A DNA stretch of 64,000 bases from assembly GCF_001721685.1 (NCBI RefSeq), contig NZ_CP012502.1, positions 2,046,001 to 2,110,000 on the forward strand, written 5' to 3'. This document shows, piece by piece, positions 36,304 through 43,554 of the stretch (positions within the stretch are counted from its first letter, which is position 1; each line of letters opens with the position of its first letter). A program made the position numbers and the translations under genes. This DNA comes from Salisediminibacterium beveridgei. Lineage in GTDB: Bacteria > Bacillota > Bacilli > Bacillales > Salisediminibacteriaceae. The notes under the pieces were generated by a model that ran no database searches, had not been told where the DNA came from, and saw only the letters and a list, made by a program, of their open reading frames with translations.

Positions 36304-37205
36304 AATACATTTTCCTGAAATTATTTGGGATCCTCACATCCTTTGGCATGCTGATTGTTTTGATTCAAGGGGCATTAGTGACTCAGACCGGATCCGGGGA
36401 TGCCTGCGGTGCAGAATGGCCACTCTGTTATGGAGAATTAATCCCTTCTAATCCTACCATTCCCACATTAATCGAATATACGCACCGATTGGTTTCAGGC
36501 GTTTTAGGGATCATGGTCATCGCGCTTGCGATTTGGTCATGGGTTCGTCTGAAACAGATTAAAGAATCGCGTTTTTTTGCTGTGATTGCCGTTGTATTTA
36601 TAATATTTCAAGGTCTGCTTGGCGCAGCAGCAGTTGTATGGGGACAATCGGATGCCGTGATGGCACTTCATTTCGGCTTTTCTCTCGTATCATTTGCAAG
36701 CGTGGTATTGTTAACAGTCCTTGCTTTTGAAGCTGATAAAGATATGTCCGAGGTTGTTCCCAATATGACAGGCGGATTAAGAAAGTCGATTTATTTCGTT
36801 CTCGTTTATATCTATATTGTCGTTTATTCAGGTGCGTTTGTTCGCCATACCGGTTCTTCAGGCGCATGTGAAGGCTGGCCCCTTTGTAATGGTCAACTGA
36901 TTCCGTCATTAACGGATGGTGTGCTTATTCAGTTTGGCCACCGCATTTTGGCGGGACTGTTGTTTATCATTATCCTTTTATTATTCATCCGGATCCATAA
37001 AGAATTAAGGCATTTTAAAGCTTTCTATTGGACAGCATTCACTGCACTTTTGTTTATTACCACTCAAGTCATCAGTGGTGCAATTGTTATCTTCACAACT
37101 TTCAATCTTTATGCAACAATGTTTCATGCTTTTATGATCAGCCTGCTGTTTACTACCATCAGCTATTTAACACTACTTGCATATCGTGGAAGAACGATAA
37201 AATAA
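36300..37205 (+). CDS. ctaA: CtaA, haem A synthase
   Basis: Oxidises haem O to haem A. This eight-helix protein of 301 residues has two homologous four-helix halves. Each contains a haem-ligand histidine motif (LIEYTHRLVSG and QFGHRILAGLL) and a pair of cysteines in the extracytoplasmic loop (DACGAEWPLCYGELIPS and GACEGWPLCNGQLIPS). These are the Bacillus-type CtaA features. It is divergent from ctaB, and translation may depend on the upstream mini-ORF. Confidence 0.95.
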   Translation: MKYIFLKLFGILTSFGMLIVLIQGALVTQTGSGDACGAEWPLCYGELIPSNPTIPTLIEYTHRLVSGVLGIMVIALAIWSWVRLKQIKESRFFAVIAVVFIIFQGLLGAAAVVWGQSDAVMALHFGFSLVSFASVVLLTVLAFEADKDMSEVVPNMTGGLRKSIYFVLVYIYIVVYSGAFVRHTGSSGACEGWPLCNGQLIPSLTDGVLIQFGHRILAGLLFIIILLLFIRIHKELRHFKAFYWTAFTALLFITTQVISGAIVIFTTFNLYATMFHAFMISLLFTTISYLTLLAYRGRTIK

Positions 37206-37210
37206 ATCAT

Positions 37211-37257
37211 AAAAGAACCCCCTCAATCCAATCGGACTAAGGGGGTTCTTGCTTTTT
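37211..37257. terminator. Bidirectional terminator between ctaA and dps
   Basis: AAGAACCCCCT (37213-37223) pairs with AGGGGGTTCTT (37240-37250). A T run follows on plus, and A-rich sequence precedes it for the minus strand. The genes converge here. Confidence 0.88.
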
Positions 37258-37263
37258 ACTGTT

Positions 37264-37707
37264 TTATTTCATATATTGCCGAAGCATCCATGTGTGTTTC
37301 TCTACGGATTGACGAATCGCAATCAGCATATCTGCAGTCGCTTCATCGTCGGCATCGCCTTCAAGGGTAGCCACATCATCGTTTAATTCTTTAGAAACGA
37401 GTTCAAAATCTTTAATCAACATATTTAACATTTCTGTGTAAGCTTTCTCGCCTGCTGCTTCTTTTACAGTTGCAGTGTCGAGAAATTCTTTCATCGATGC
37501 AACAGGGCTTCCCTGAAGGGCTAAAAGACGTTCAGCCAATTCATCAATGTGAAGAGCTGCTTCGTTGTATAACTCTTCAAACTTTGCATGGAGCGTAAAG
37601 AAGTGCGTTCCGCCTACATACCAGTGATAATTGTGCAATTTCACGAAAAGAACGTTCCAGTTCGCTACATGCCTGTTTAGAATTTCTTCTGTTTTTACAT
37701 GTGCCAC
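37264..37707 (-). CDS. dps: Dps/MrgA family ferroxidase, DNA-protecting miniferritin
   Basis: A 147-residue four-helix protein matching Dps: KLHNYHWYVGGTHFFTLHAKFEELYNEAALHIDELAERLLALQG. The first histidines and HIDE provide the intersubunit ferroxidase site. Members oxidise Fe(II) with peroxide and store iron as a dodecamer. It takes the place of ftsW-pycA, which in B. subtilis lie between ylaN and ctaA. No clear PerR box was seen upstream. Confidence 0.92.
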   Translation of the reverse strand: MAHVKTEEILNRHVANWNVLFVKLHNYHWYVGGTHFFTLHAKFEELYNEAALHIDELAERLLALQGSPVASMKEFLDTATVKEAAGEKAYTEMLNMLIKDFELVSKELNDDVATLEGDADDEATADMLIAIRQSVEKHTWMLRQYMK

Positions 37708-37853
37708 TTAAATCAACTCCCAATAATTTTTTCTACACTCTCTTCATTTACCGGAAAAAGCTATTTCTAAACCTCTTTCCTGTTTAAGTATAATATATTT
37801 TCTCTTTCGATTCGTGACATTTTAATCTTGTTCACAAATATGTGATATTCAGT

Positions 37854-37892
37854 TCCAAAACAAAGGCGAACCGCAGATTGATACAGTTCGCC
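37854..37892 (-). terminator. Terminator after ylaN
   Basis: GGCGAAC (37865-37871) pairs with GTTCGCC (37886-37892). On the minus strand the hairpin is followed by TTTGTTTT. Confidence 0.75.
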
Positions 37893-37925
37893 AACAGCTG
37901 ATATGACAGTTAGATTAAAACTAGT

Positions 37926-38213
37926 TCAGGAATTTTGATTCAGCGTTGCTTCATGTAACTGAGACAATTGCCGTTCAAGTCTGTCAAGAAGCGCTTTGCC
38001 CTCATCTTCATCGACAAGATTTAAGCGCACAGCAAAATCAATTTCCCGGGACAGACCAAACATCTGCGTATCCAGTACTTCCTCATACAAAGGACACTGA
38101 GGCATCGTCAAGTTGGTCATTTGAACCTCGATCAGCTTCAATATTTTATCGGCATCTTCCTTCAGAAGGGCATATGCCTTTTCGCTTTGTCCGGACAGGG
38201 TTTCGAGTGACAC
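37926..38213 (-). CDS. ylaN: YlaN, DUF1507 family protein
   Basis: A 95-residue helical protein with the nearly invariant family core [52 protein letters not shown]. YlaN is essential under iron limitation in B. subtilis and has been reported to bind Fe(II) and relieve Fur repression. The start is GTG after AGGAGGG. Adjacent dps shares the iron theme, although that may be chance. Confidence 0.93.
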   Translation of the reverse strand: MSLETLSGQSEKAYALLKEDADKILKLIEVQMTNLTMPQCPLYEEVLDTQMFGLSREIDFAVRLNLVDEDEGKALLDRLERQLSQLHEATLNQNS

Positions 38214-38410
38214 GTGAATCCCTCCTGTTCATCGATCTTAAGGAATCTATTGCACGCAGGCAGAATCTCTGCTGATACGATTCACTTCATCCATTACTTT
38301 CTTTATCATATCGGTTATAAGGGAAAAATGCAACCGTCGAACCCTTCCAATACCAATCGATGACAACGCTGCGTTTATCTTTTATACTGAACAGGAAAGG
38401 TGGTATTCAC

Positions 38411-38902
38411 ATGACAGAACATATCGTAAGAATAACAGGCAACGTTGCCCATCCGGTAACAATGGATCCGGGTGTTTGGATTTTTGATGAGAGACGAGTG
38501 CATTTGGATACCGTTTTTTCTGCACCTGAAGAAGCTAAGGTCATTTCAGATGCTGAAAAAATGGCTAAAGCATGGAACCGTCAACGCAGTGGCACAAATC
38601 CACAGTCCAACCAGAATATTGTTCATTTGGACAAGCGTGATTTAACCGAGCACTCACTCGGCATTCACCTGGCTCCATTTCTTCAGAATGCATCTCCACT
38701 TGATGATGCTTCAATTGTCACAGTACGCACCAGTCAAAACGAAAGGGTTGAATTGGATATGGATACAGCTTTTTCTGCGATTCTTGCCTTTTCTCATGAG
38801 GGGAAAGCCTTAAAAGAAGACGGGCCGGTTCATCTGTATTTTGCCGATGGAAGTAATAGAGATGCACCCATCCGCTATGTGACAGAATTGATTGTGTCGT
38901 AA
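38411..38902 (+). CDS. Conserved-looking hypothetical protein
   Basis: I do not recognise a named family. The 163-residue soluble protein has an N-terminal strand-rich part (HIVRITGNVAHPVTMDPGVWIFDERRVHLDTVF), a polar Asn/Gln/Ser-rich middle (about 60-80), and a C-terminal part RVELDMDTAFSAILAFSHEGKALKEDGPVHLYFADGSNRDAPIRYVTELIVS. No signal peptide or membrane segment is seen. AAAGGTGG precedes the ATG. It has its own downstream terminator. It stands between ylaN and a flavin-type oxidase gene, in the region where B. subtilis has ylaL/ylaM. Confidence 0.75.
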   Translation: MTEHIVRITGNVAHPVTMDPGVWIFDERRVHLDTVFSAPEEAKVISDAEKMAKAWNRQRSGTNPQSNQNIVHLDKRDLTEHSLGIHLAPFLQNASPLDDASIVTVRTSQNERVELDMDTAFSAILAFSHEGKALKEDGPVHLYFADGSNRDAPIRYVTELIVS

Positions 38903-38927
38903 CCGTCTCAATTATTCAAGTAAGAGT

Positions 38928-38966
38928 AAAACGGCACGCACCTGAAAGAGGGTGCGTGCCGTTTTT
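38928..38966. terminator. Bidirectional terminator
   Basis: A 15-bp stem from AAAACGGCACGCACC (38928-38942) to its complement ending in GTTTT (38951-38965). It ends both the hypothetical gene on plus and the converging oxidase-family gene. Confidence 0.9.
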
Positions 38967-38969
38967 GAA

Positions 38970-39422
38970 TTATTTCAGCATGCCTTCCATAACTTGCTTG
39001 TCGAGTTTTTCAGCAGCTTCTTTATCGTACGTTTTTTCGAATTTCGGTTCGTTTATGATTCTTGAACCGTAAAACATTACGTCTCGAACTTCAGAAATAT
39101 GAATTTCCACCAAGGCAAGTTTCAATGGTACATCTTCCATTTTTTCTTGCACTACTTTTGCATTGCCAGTGATCGAATATGTTGAGCCAGCTCCGAACAT
39201 TAAGACTGCAACATGGGGATTGGATTTGATATTTTCCACAATTCTTGAGCGGTTGTCCACTGCAAAACGGACATGCTTTTCATCTTTTGCGTAAACCCAT
39301 GAAATCGAGTTAACGTTTGGTCCACCTGTTTCATGATCGACAGTTGACAGAGAAATATACCTCTCTTCCTGCAATAACGGTAATAATTCTTCACCGAGTT
39401 TCGTTTCTACTTGATTAGCCAT
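38970..39422 (-). CDS. Pyridoxamine 5'-phosphate oxidase-like (split-barrel flavin) protein
   Basis: A 150-residue protein with the FMN-binding split-barrel pattern: LLQEERYISLSTVDHETGGPNVNSISWVYAKDEKHVRFAVDNRSRIVENIKSNPHVAVLMFGAGSTYSITGNAKVV. Such proteins bind FMN, F420 or haem, and the substrate is unknown. The first ATG abuts AGGAGG; the second (39420-39422) is correctly spaced and chosen. Position matches ylaL of B. subtilis, but I am not certain of that name. Confidence 0.78.
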   Translation of the reverse strand: MANQVETKLGEELLPLLQEERYISLSTVDHETGGPNVNSISWVYAKDEKHVRFAVDNRSRIVENIKSNPHVAVLMFGAGSTYSITGNAKVVQEKMEDVPLKLALVEIHISEVRDVMFYGSRIINEPKFEKTYDKEAAEKLDKQVMEGMLK

Positions 39423-39452
39423 TGTCATTCCTCCTCAATAGTTGTCACTCTT

Positions 39453-39480
39453 AGTGTACCTTTTCTGACTGGACAATCAA
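39453..39480 (-). promoter_or_regulatory. Candidate promoter for the PPOX-like gene
   Basis: On the minus strand TTGATT (plus 39475-39480), a 16-base spacer and TACACT (plus 39453-39458) lie about 30 bases upstream of the start. Confidence 0.4.
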
Positions 39481-39575
39481 ACTTGTTTTTTATGACCTAG
39501 GTAAAGACACTGATATCTGTTAAACTGTACTTAATCCATTTCAAATAAATTGGATACCAAAATGAGGTGAATACA

Positions 39576-39779
39576 ATGAAAGTGAAATGTGTCATCTGCG
39601 ACAAAGTCGAATCGATTGATACGAATTTGCCACTGGCAAAAAAATTACGAAATCGTCCTATTCATACGTATATGTGTGACCCCTGCTCAACCAGGATTGA
39701 AGAGCGCACAAATGAACGGAAAGCCACAGGAAATTTCGAGACTCATCTCCCCGACGTAGAAGAAGAGGAATACATTTAA
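39576..39779 (+). CDS. ylaI: YlaI, DUF2197 zinc-ribbon-like small protein
   Basis: A 67-residue protein with two CxxC pairs (VKCVICDKVESID and YMCDPCSTRIEERT) and the conserved KKLRNRPIHTYMCD, matching YlaI/DUF2197. It probably binds zinc. Function is unknown. GAGGTG precedes the ATG at 39576. It converges on ylaH, as in B. subtilis where these genes are also neighbours. Confidence 0.88.
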   Translation: MKVKCVICDKVESIDTNLPLAKKLRNRPIHTYMCDPCSTRIEERTNERKATGNFETHLPDVEEEEYI

Positions 39780-39798
39780 TCAGCATAATAGCATTGAT

Positions 39799-39836
39799 AA
39801 ACCGGGGCGCCGTGCGATTTTCGGCCGCCCCGGTTT
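39799..39836. terminator. Bidirectional terminator between ylaI and ylaH
   Basis: AAACCGGGGCG (39799-39809) pairs with CGCCCCGGTTT (39826-39836). The T run is short, but the stem is strong and lies between convergent genes. Confidence 0.75.
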
Positions 39837-39839
39837 CAT

Positions 39840-40208
39840 TCAAGATTGGGTATTTTCCTTCTCTGATTGATCTCCCTCGCCTCTCTCGCGTTTATGCCGA
39901 TTTAACTGCAGCTTATAGACGCCCAGAATGACTGCAGCGATACCAAGCGATTCTATGATCGGGAGTGTCAAAGCAAAAAACGTAATAAACATATTCCCGA
40001 AAAGCATCACTGCATAGACAACTATGTTCTTGAATAAAGGCAATTTCCTCGCAAAACCAAGATTAAATACAAGAATGCTCAGTACCGTTATCATAATAAA
40101 CATTGACCAGAAAACGAATTCAAAATTTGCTGGATCACTGGCACCCAGCCAGTGAGCAATTGGTGTAAAGTCAGGTGATGGTTCAGCACCGGATGACAAA
40201 TGTATCAT
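39840..40208 (-). CDS. ylaH: YlaH-like membrane protein
   Basis: A 122-residue protein with three transmembrane helices (FVFWSMFIMITVLSILVFNLGFA, NIVVYAVMLFGNMFITFFALTLPIIESLGIAAVILGVYKL). A basic then acidic cytoplasmic tail (NRHKRERGEGDQSEKE) follows. It matches YlaH in size, topology and location next to ylaI. Function is unknown. AGGAG precedes the ATG. Confidence 0.82.
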   Translation of the reverse strand: MIHLSSGAEPSPDFTPIAHWLGASDPANFEFVFWSMFIMITVLSILVFNLGFARKLPLFKNIVVYAVMLFGNMFITFFALTLPIIESLGIAAVILGVYKLQLNRHKRERGEGDQSEKENTQS

Positions 40209-40244
40209 AAATGGATCACTCCTATTGTCTTTCTTGATGGAGAA

Positions 40245-40253
40245 ATTATATCA
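40245..40253 (-). promoter_or_regulatory. Extended -10 promoter for ylaH
   Basis: On the minus strand TGATATAAT (plus 40245-40253) lies about 40 bases before ylaH. Confidence 0.5.
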
Positions 40254-40304
40254 CAAGAAGATAAACTGTAACAGTCAGACTCCCTGAAACAGAATCAGCT
40301 TCCA

Positions 40305-40333
40305 TTGAACAGGCTTCCTTTTTCGGGTATACT
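40305..40333 (+). promoter_or_regulatory. Sigma-A-like promoter for ylaF
   Basis: TTGAAC (40305-40310), a 17-base spacer and TATACT (40328-40333) precede the small gene at 40400 by about 65 bases. Confidence 0.65.
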
Positions 40334-40399
40334 TAACAAAGTAACAAAAATCATCTGTACTACATGTATTCACAAGATCTTCAGTAAGGGGGATTTATC

Positions 40400-40573
40400 T
40401 TGAAATCTTTTGACGCTTTTACATTTATACTTGCTATTCTTGGCACCACTGGTCTTGTTGGTATTGGTATTTCCATGGCTGAGGGAAGCTGGTTGATCTT
40501 TTTGTCATCTATTGCTTTGACCGTTTTTACGTTTGTGTTTGGCATTCAACGAAAACGGCGCCTCAGTACTTGA
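40400..40573 (+). CDS. ylaF: YlaF-like small membrane protein (DUF5325)
   Basis: A 57-residue ORF starting with TTG eight bases after AAGGGGG. The product has two transmembrane helices (FTFILAILGTTGLVGIGISMA and WLIFLSSIALTVFTFVFGI) and ends in a basic tail (QRKRRLST). Size, topology and position beside ylaH match YlaF (DUF5325). It has a promoter of its own. The IS element begins about 40 bases after its stop. Confidence 0.72.
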   Translation: MKSFDAFTFILAILGTTGLVGIGISMAEGSWLIFLSSIALTVFTFVFGIQRKRRLST

Positions 40574-40596
40574 ACATGCTTATCAAAGATTCACCA

Positions 40597-40610
40597 AAAA
40601 GCTTTTGCCA
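40597..40610. terminator. Left half of a hairpin split by the IS element
   Basis: AAAAGCTTTTGCCA lies just outside the left IS end. Its exact complement, TGGCAAAAGCTTTT, is at 42611-42624 just outside the right end. Together they would form a bidirectional terminator between convergent ylaF and the inositol monophosphatase gene. Confidence 0.55.
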
Positions 40611-40684
40611 GAGAATGATATGCTCCCAACAAAGTGGACAGTAGAAATAATAAATTTCTACACTACTTTGTTGGGAGTTTTTCT

Positions 40685-41392
40685 ATGCGCAAAAATAAAC
40701 GTTGGTCTCATGAAGAGAAATTAACTATTGTTTTAAAACACGTGAATGAAGGACACTCATTTACATCATTAGAACGTGAGTATAACTGTTCCACTAAATT
40801 AATAAGACGATGGGTTTCAAAGGATCAATTTATGGGTCAAGAAGGATTAAAGCGTAAGCACCGCAAGACTGTTTATACAACAGAAACGAAAGAAGAGATG
40901 ATTCATGAAGTTTTCAATGGCCGAACGCAAGAAGAAATAGCCCAAGCCTGCGGCTTGAGTCAGGATTCCCTTTTATCTTCCTGGATCAAAGCCTATACTG
41001 GTGGTAAGAAATCCACTGGTAAAGGACGTGTAAATAGGATGAAGGGTAGAAAAACGACATTGGAAGAACGTTTGGAAATTGTGGATTTTTCTTTAAGAAA
41101 CGATCGGGACCATCAGTCGGCAGCTGAGAAGTATAACGTGTCCTATCAACAAGTATACAGTTGGGTACAGAAATAAGAAGCAGATGGGAAAGATGGGCTG
41201 CTTGATCGACGTGGCCGAAATCGCCCGAACAAGGAAAACATGACCGAAACCGAACAGTTGGAATCTGAATTAAAAGAAATGAACCGAAAGAATCGTCGCC
41301 TTCAAATGGAGAATGACTACTTAAAAAAGTTGAAAGAGATCGAGCAGAAGTTAAACGATTCTCGCTGGTCCGTCACTTGCCGGAGTATGTGA
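40685..41392 (+). pseudogene. IS150-like orfA, interrupted by an in-frame stop
   Basis: orfA encodes the helix-turn-helix DNA-binding part of the transposase. From ATG at 40685 (after GGGAG) it reads MRKNKRWSHEEKLTIVLKHV, two HTH units, and YSWVQK, then hits TAA at 41174-41176. In the same frame the sequence goes on EADGKDGLLDRRGRNRPNKEN and a leucine-zipper-like ELKEMNRKNRRLQMENDYLKKLKEIEQ to a natural stop at 41390-41392. Relatives have Tyr where the TAA is, so a one-base change explains it. The slippery A AAA AAG for -1 frameshifting is intact at 41323-41329. Confidence 0.85.
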
Positions 41393-42252
41393 GTATTCAA
41401 GAATTGCATGAAACCAAGGACTATCCGATTCAAGAACTGTGTGCCATCGCGGGTGTTGCTCGATCCGCCTACTATAAGTGGCTGAACCGTGAGGTTCCAA
41501 AACAAGAACAGGATACGCAATATTTAGCTCAACTGATTGTCTTGATCTATCATGATGATGAAGTCAATCAAACATATGTTTATCGTCGGATGACAAGTCA
41601 AATGAATGCTTGGGGTGTCAGATGCAGTGAGAACAAGGTTTTACGTATCATGAGAATCCTTCGGATTCAATCACAAATCCGTAAAAAGCGTAAGGTTTAT
41701 CCACGGGTTAACCCGGATCATCTAGCGAAGAATGTGTTAGATCGAGAATTTAAGGCTCAGGAACCCAATGAGAAATGGTGTACGGACATCACTGAAATGA
41801 AAGATGAGCGTGGCAAAAAGCAGTTCTTGAGTGCTGTGATTGACTTATACGACAATTCAATTGTTGCCTTTAAGCTTTCAAAACGAAACGACAATCATTT
41901 GGTGGAAAGCACGTTAATCGAAGCCTTTGCACAGAACCCAAATGTGCAATCGATCATTCACAGTGATCGAGGATCTCAATACACATCCCATATGTATCAT
42001 GATTTGAAAGAAATATACGGGTTCACGCTAAGTATGTCGAGAGCTGGCTATTGTATTGATAATCAGCCAATTGAACGATTTTTCGGCACGTTAAAAGCAG
42101 AATATTATTACCGGAAGTCTTTCTCATCAACTGAACAATTGGAGAATGGCATCCATAACTATATTGATTTTTATAACTGGCGAAGAGTGACGTTAACTTT
42201 CAAGGGACTGGCACCAAAGTTGTACCGGAGACAATACCAGGGTGCTGCTTAA
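41377..42252 (+). CDS. IS150-like orfB, DDE transposase catalytic part
   Basis: OrfB is normally made as an OrfAB fusion by -1 frameshifting at 41323-41329, so the coding frame really opens there. The positions given start at an in-frame TTG. It has an HTH-21-like region (YPIQELCAIAGVARSAYYKWLNRE) and an rve integrase core with the DDE residues in WCTDITEMKD, IIHSDRGSQYTS and IDNQPIERFFGTLKAE. The frame is intact to KLYRRQYQGAA. Because orfA has a stop upstream of the frameshift site, full transposase is unlikely. Confidence 0.88.
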   Translation: MPEYVSIQELHETKDYPIQELCAIAGVARSAYYKWLNREVPKQEQDTQYLAQLIVLIYHDDEVNQTYVYRRMTSQMNAWGVRCSENKVLRIMRILRIQSQIRKKRKVYPRVNPDHLAKNVLDREFKAQEPNEKWCTDITEMKDERGKKQFLSAVIDLYDNSIVAFKLSKRNDNHLVESTLIEAFAQNPNVQSIIHSDRGSQYTSHMYHDLKEIYGFTLSMSRAGYCIDNQPIERFFGTLKAEYYYRKSFSSTEQLENGIHNYIDFYNWRRVTLTFKGLAPKLYRRQYQGAA

Positions 42253-42300
42253 ATGGATGACTGAAATCTCTTTTAAAGCTTGTTGTAAAGTCATTCAAGA

Positions 42301-42490
42301 GCGTTAGGTGGCGACGCCAGAGGGATTAGCGCAGTCTGAAGATCCATTCTGACGAAGCAAAGCTGAGTCAGAATTAGCTGAAGACAAGCCCCTTGGACAG
42401 TAAGACACGACGCGTGTTCTTTCGCGTCGATTGTCGCACTGATGCATCTTTTTCCCTTCGTGCAAGCGTCCACCTTTAGCGATTGAATAA
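42301..42490. other. Structured non-coding passenger in the IS tail
   Basis: Between the orfB stop and the right IS end lies DNA rich in nested inverted repeats. An outer stem pairs AGGTG (42306-42310), GACGC (42313-42317) and AGGGA (42321-42325) with TCCCT (42453-42457), GCGTC (42466-42470) and CACCT (42471-42475). Inside are ATTCTGAC/GTCAGAAT (42346-42353 and 42367-42374) with an inner AGC/GCT hairpin across a GA/GA internal loop, a CAAG/CTTG hairpin (42385-42395), and CGACGCG/CGCGTCG (42408-42414 and 42423-42429). No convincing protein is encoded. From memory it resembles repeated intergenic elements in Bacillaceae genomes ending in GCGTCCACCTTTAGCGATTG, but I cannot verify that. Confidence 0.65.
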
Positions 42491-42525
42491 CAACGAAGAA
42501 TCAATAAGGGTTAACCAAAAAAGGA

Positions 42526-42571
42526 CCTGAATGAACTAGTAAGTTCATTCAGGCCTAAAACCATTTTTTTG
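42526..42571 (+). terminator. Terminator inside the right end of the IS
   Basis: CCTGAATGAACT (42526-42537) pairs perfectly with AGTTCATTCAGG (42542-42553) around AGTA. T-rich sequence follows at 42563-42577. It would end the transposase transcript. With the element at 42301-42490 this accounts for the gap between orfB and the next gene. Confidence 0.75.
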
Positions 42572-42629
42572 TTTTTTCACTGTCCACTTGACAGGTAGCT
42601 GTTCAATAGATGGCAAAAGCTTTTCTACT

Positions 42630-43418
42630 TTATGTTGTTCCGAATGCCCGATTGACCAGTCCATCATGTATGGAAGGATTTGCGGCAATCAGAGAATCTT
42701 TTTTTAACAGTGTCAGGGTTTCTCCTTTAAGGTTCGTAGCCAGTCCACCTGTTTCCTGAAGCAGGATGATCCCCCCTGCCACATCCCAAGGTGCCAAATT
42801 CAGACTGATATAAGAGTCGAGTCTTCCTGAAGCTACATAAGCGATTTCAAGAGAAGCTACTCCATATGAACGGGCTCCTCTGACGGTTTCAATCAGATTG
42901 CGAACAGTTTCATCTTTACTGGCCCAACCTGGATTTATGCTCAGAATCGATTCATCCAGTTTAACTCTGCCTAACTTAGGCAGTCTTTTTCCATTTAAGA
43001 ATGCACCGAATCCAGCAACCGCTGAATATAATTCATCTGCCATTACGTCGTAGACAAGTCCTGCGGCAGGTTCACCATCTACGTAAATCCCCAGTGAAAT
43101 CGCAAAGAATGACTTCTGGTGAACGAAATTCATTGTTCCATCTATTGGATCTAGAATCCAGACGACCCCGGAGAGGTCATCAATCTTCTTAAAACTGCCT
43201 TCTTCACCCATCACTCTGTGTGAAGGGTATGTTTCAGATATTTTGTTTATAAAAAAATTTTCCACCCCTTCATCTACATGGGTGACAAGGTCATTTTTAT
43301 GTTCTTTCGTCTTTATATCAAGCTGTTCATGCATTTGCCAGCGGATATAATCAGCCGCTTCGCGCATCCATGCTTCCGCCTGTTGTTTCCACTTGAAGTA
43401 ATTCAACTGTTCAGTCAT
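42630..43418 (-). CDS. yktC: Inositol monophosphatase family protein (YktC/SuhB-like)
   Basis: A Mg-dependent sugar phosphatase of 262 residues. The metal-binding motifs are all present: DLVTHVDEGVENFF, VMGEEGS, WILDPIDGTMNFVHQ and APWDVAGGIILLQETGG. Members hydrolyse inositol-1-phosphate, fructose-1,6-bisphosphate or NADP-related substrates, so the in vivo substrate is open. It corresponds to yktC near yktA/yktB in B. subtilis. The stop is 25 bases outside the IS right end. Confidence 0.9.
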   Translation of the reverse strand: MTEQLNYFKWKQQAEAWMREAADYIRWQMHEQLDIKTKEHKNDLVTHVDEGVENFFINKISETYPSHRVMGEEGSFKKIDDLSGVVWILDPIDGTMNFVHQKSFFAISLGIYVDGEPAAGLVYDVMADELYSAVAGFGAFLNGKRLPKLGRVKLDESILSINPGWASKDETVRNLIETVRGARSYGVASLEIAYVASGRLDSYISLNLAPWDVAGGIILLQETGGLATNLKGETLTLLKKDSLIAANPSIHDGLVNRAFGTT

Positions 43419-43505
43419 ACTTCATACCCCTTCTCTGCTAACAGCAATTCCTTTACATACTTTACACTACATCACTTCAATAAGATAATGCAACGAAAAA
43501 AATCA

Positions 43506-43539
43506 CCAAAAAAAGTGAACCCGATGACTCAGGTTCACT
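43506..43539 (-). terminator. Terminator after the small gene at 43555
   Basis: AGTGAACC (43514-43521) pairs with GGTTCACT (43532-43539). On the minus strand the stem is followed by a run of T. Confidence 0.8.
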
Positions 43540-43554
43540 GGATGATATATATCC

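Larger units (their letters stand above)
40616..42605 (+). mobile_element. IS3-family (IS150-like) insertion sequence
   Basis: The element has overlapping transposase frames of IS150 type and imperfect terminal repeats: TGATATGCTCCC...AAGTGGACAGT on the left and, reversed, TGAACAGCTACC...AAGTGGACAGT on the right (right end about 42605). Inner repeat blocks match over AAGTGGACAGT. Ends are inferred by comparison with the TG...CA ends of the family. No target duplication is evident. The total of about 1.99 kb exceeds the usual 1.4-1.6 kb because about 350 bases of non-coding DNA separate orfB from the right end. orfA carries a nonsense mutation, so the copy is probably inactive. Confidence 0.85.

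Noticed and set aside
37708..37810. Possible PerR box upstream of dps (ATATATTATACTTAAA region)
   Set aside because: Too few matches to the TTATAAT-N-ATTATAA pattern; it is simply AT-rich.
42291..42504. Two overlapping minus-strand ORFs of about 60 residues in the IS tail
   Set aside because: They have no ribosome binding site or family-like sequence, and they run across stems of the structured element.
40597..42624. AAAAGCTTTTGCCA/TGGCAAAAGCTTTT as the outer terminal repeats of the IS
   Set aside because: They do not begin with the TG...CA expected for the family, whereas TGATATGCTCCC and TTCA fit. I treat them as host terminator arms, though not with certainty.
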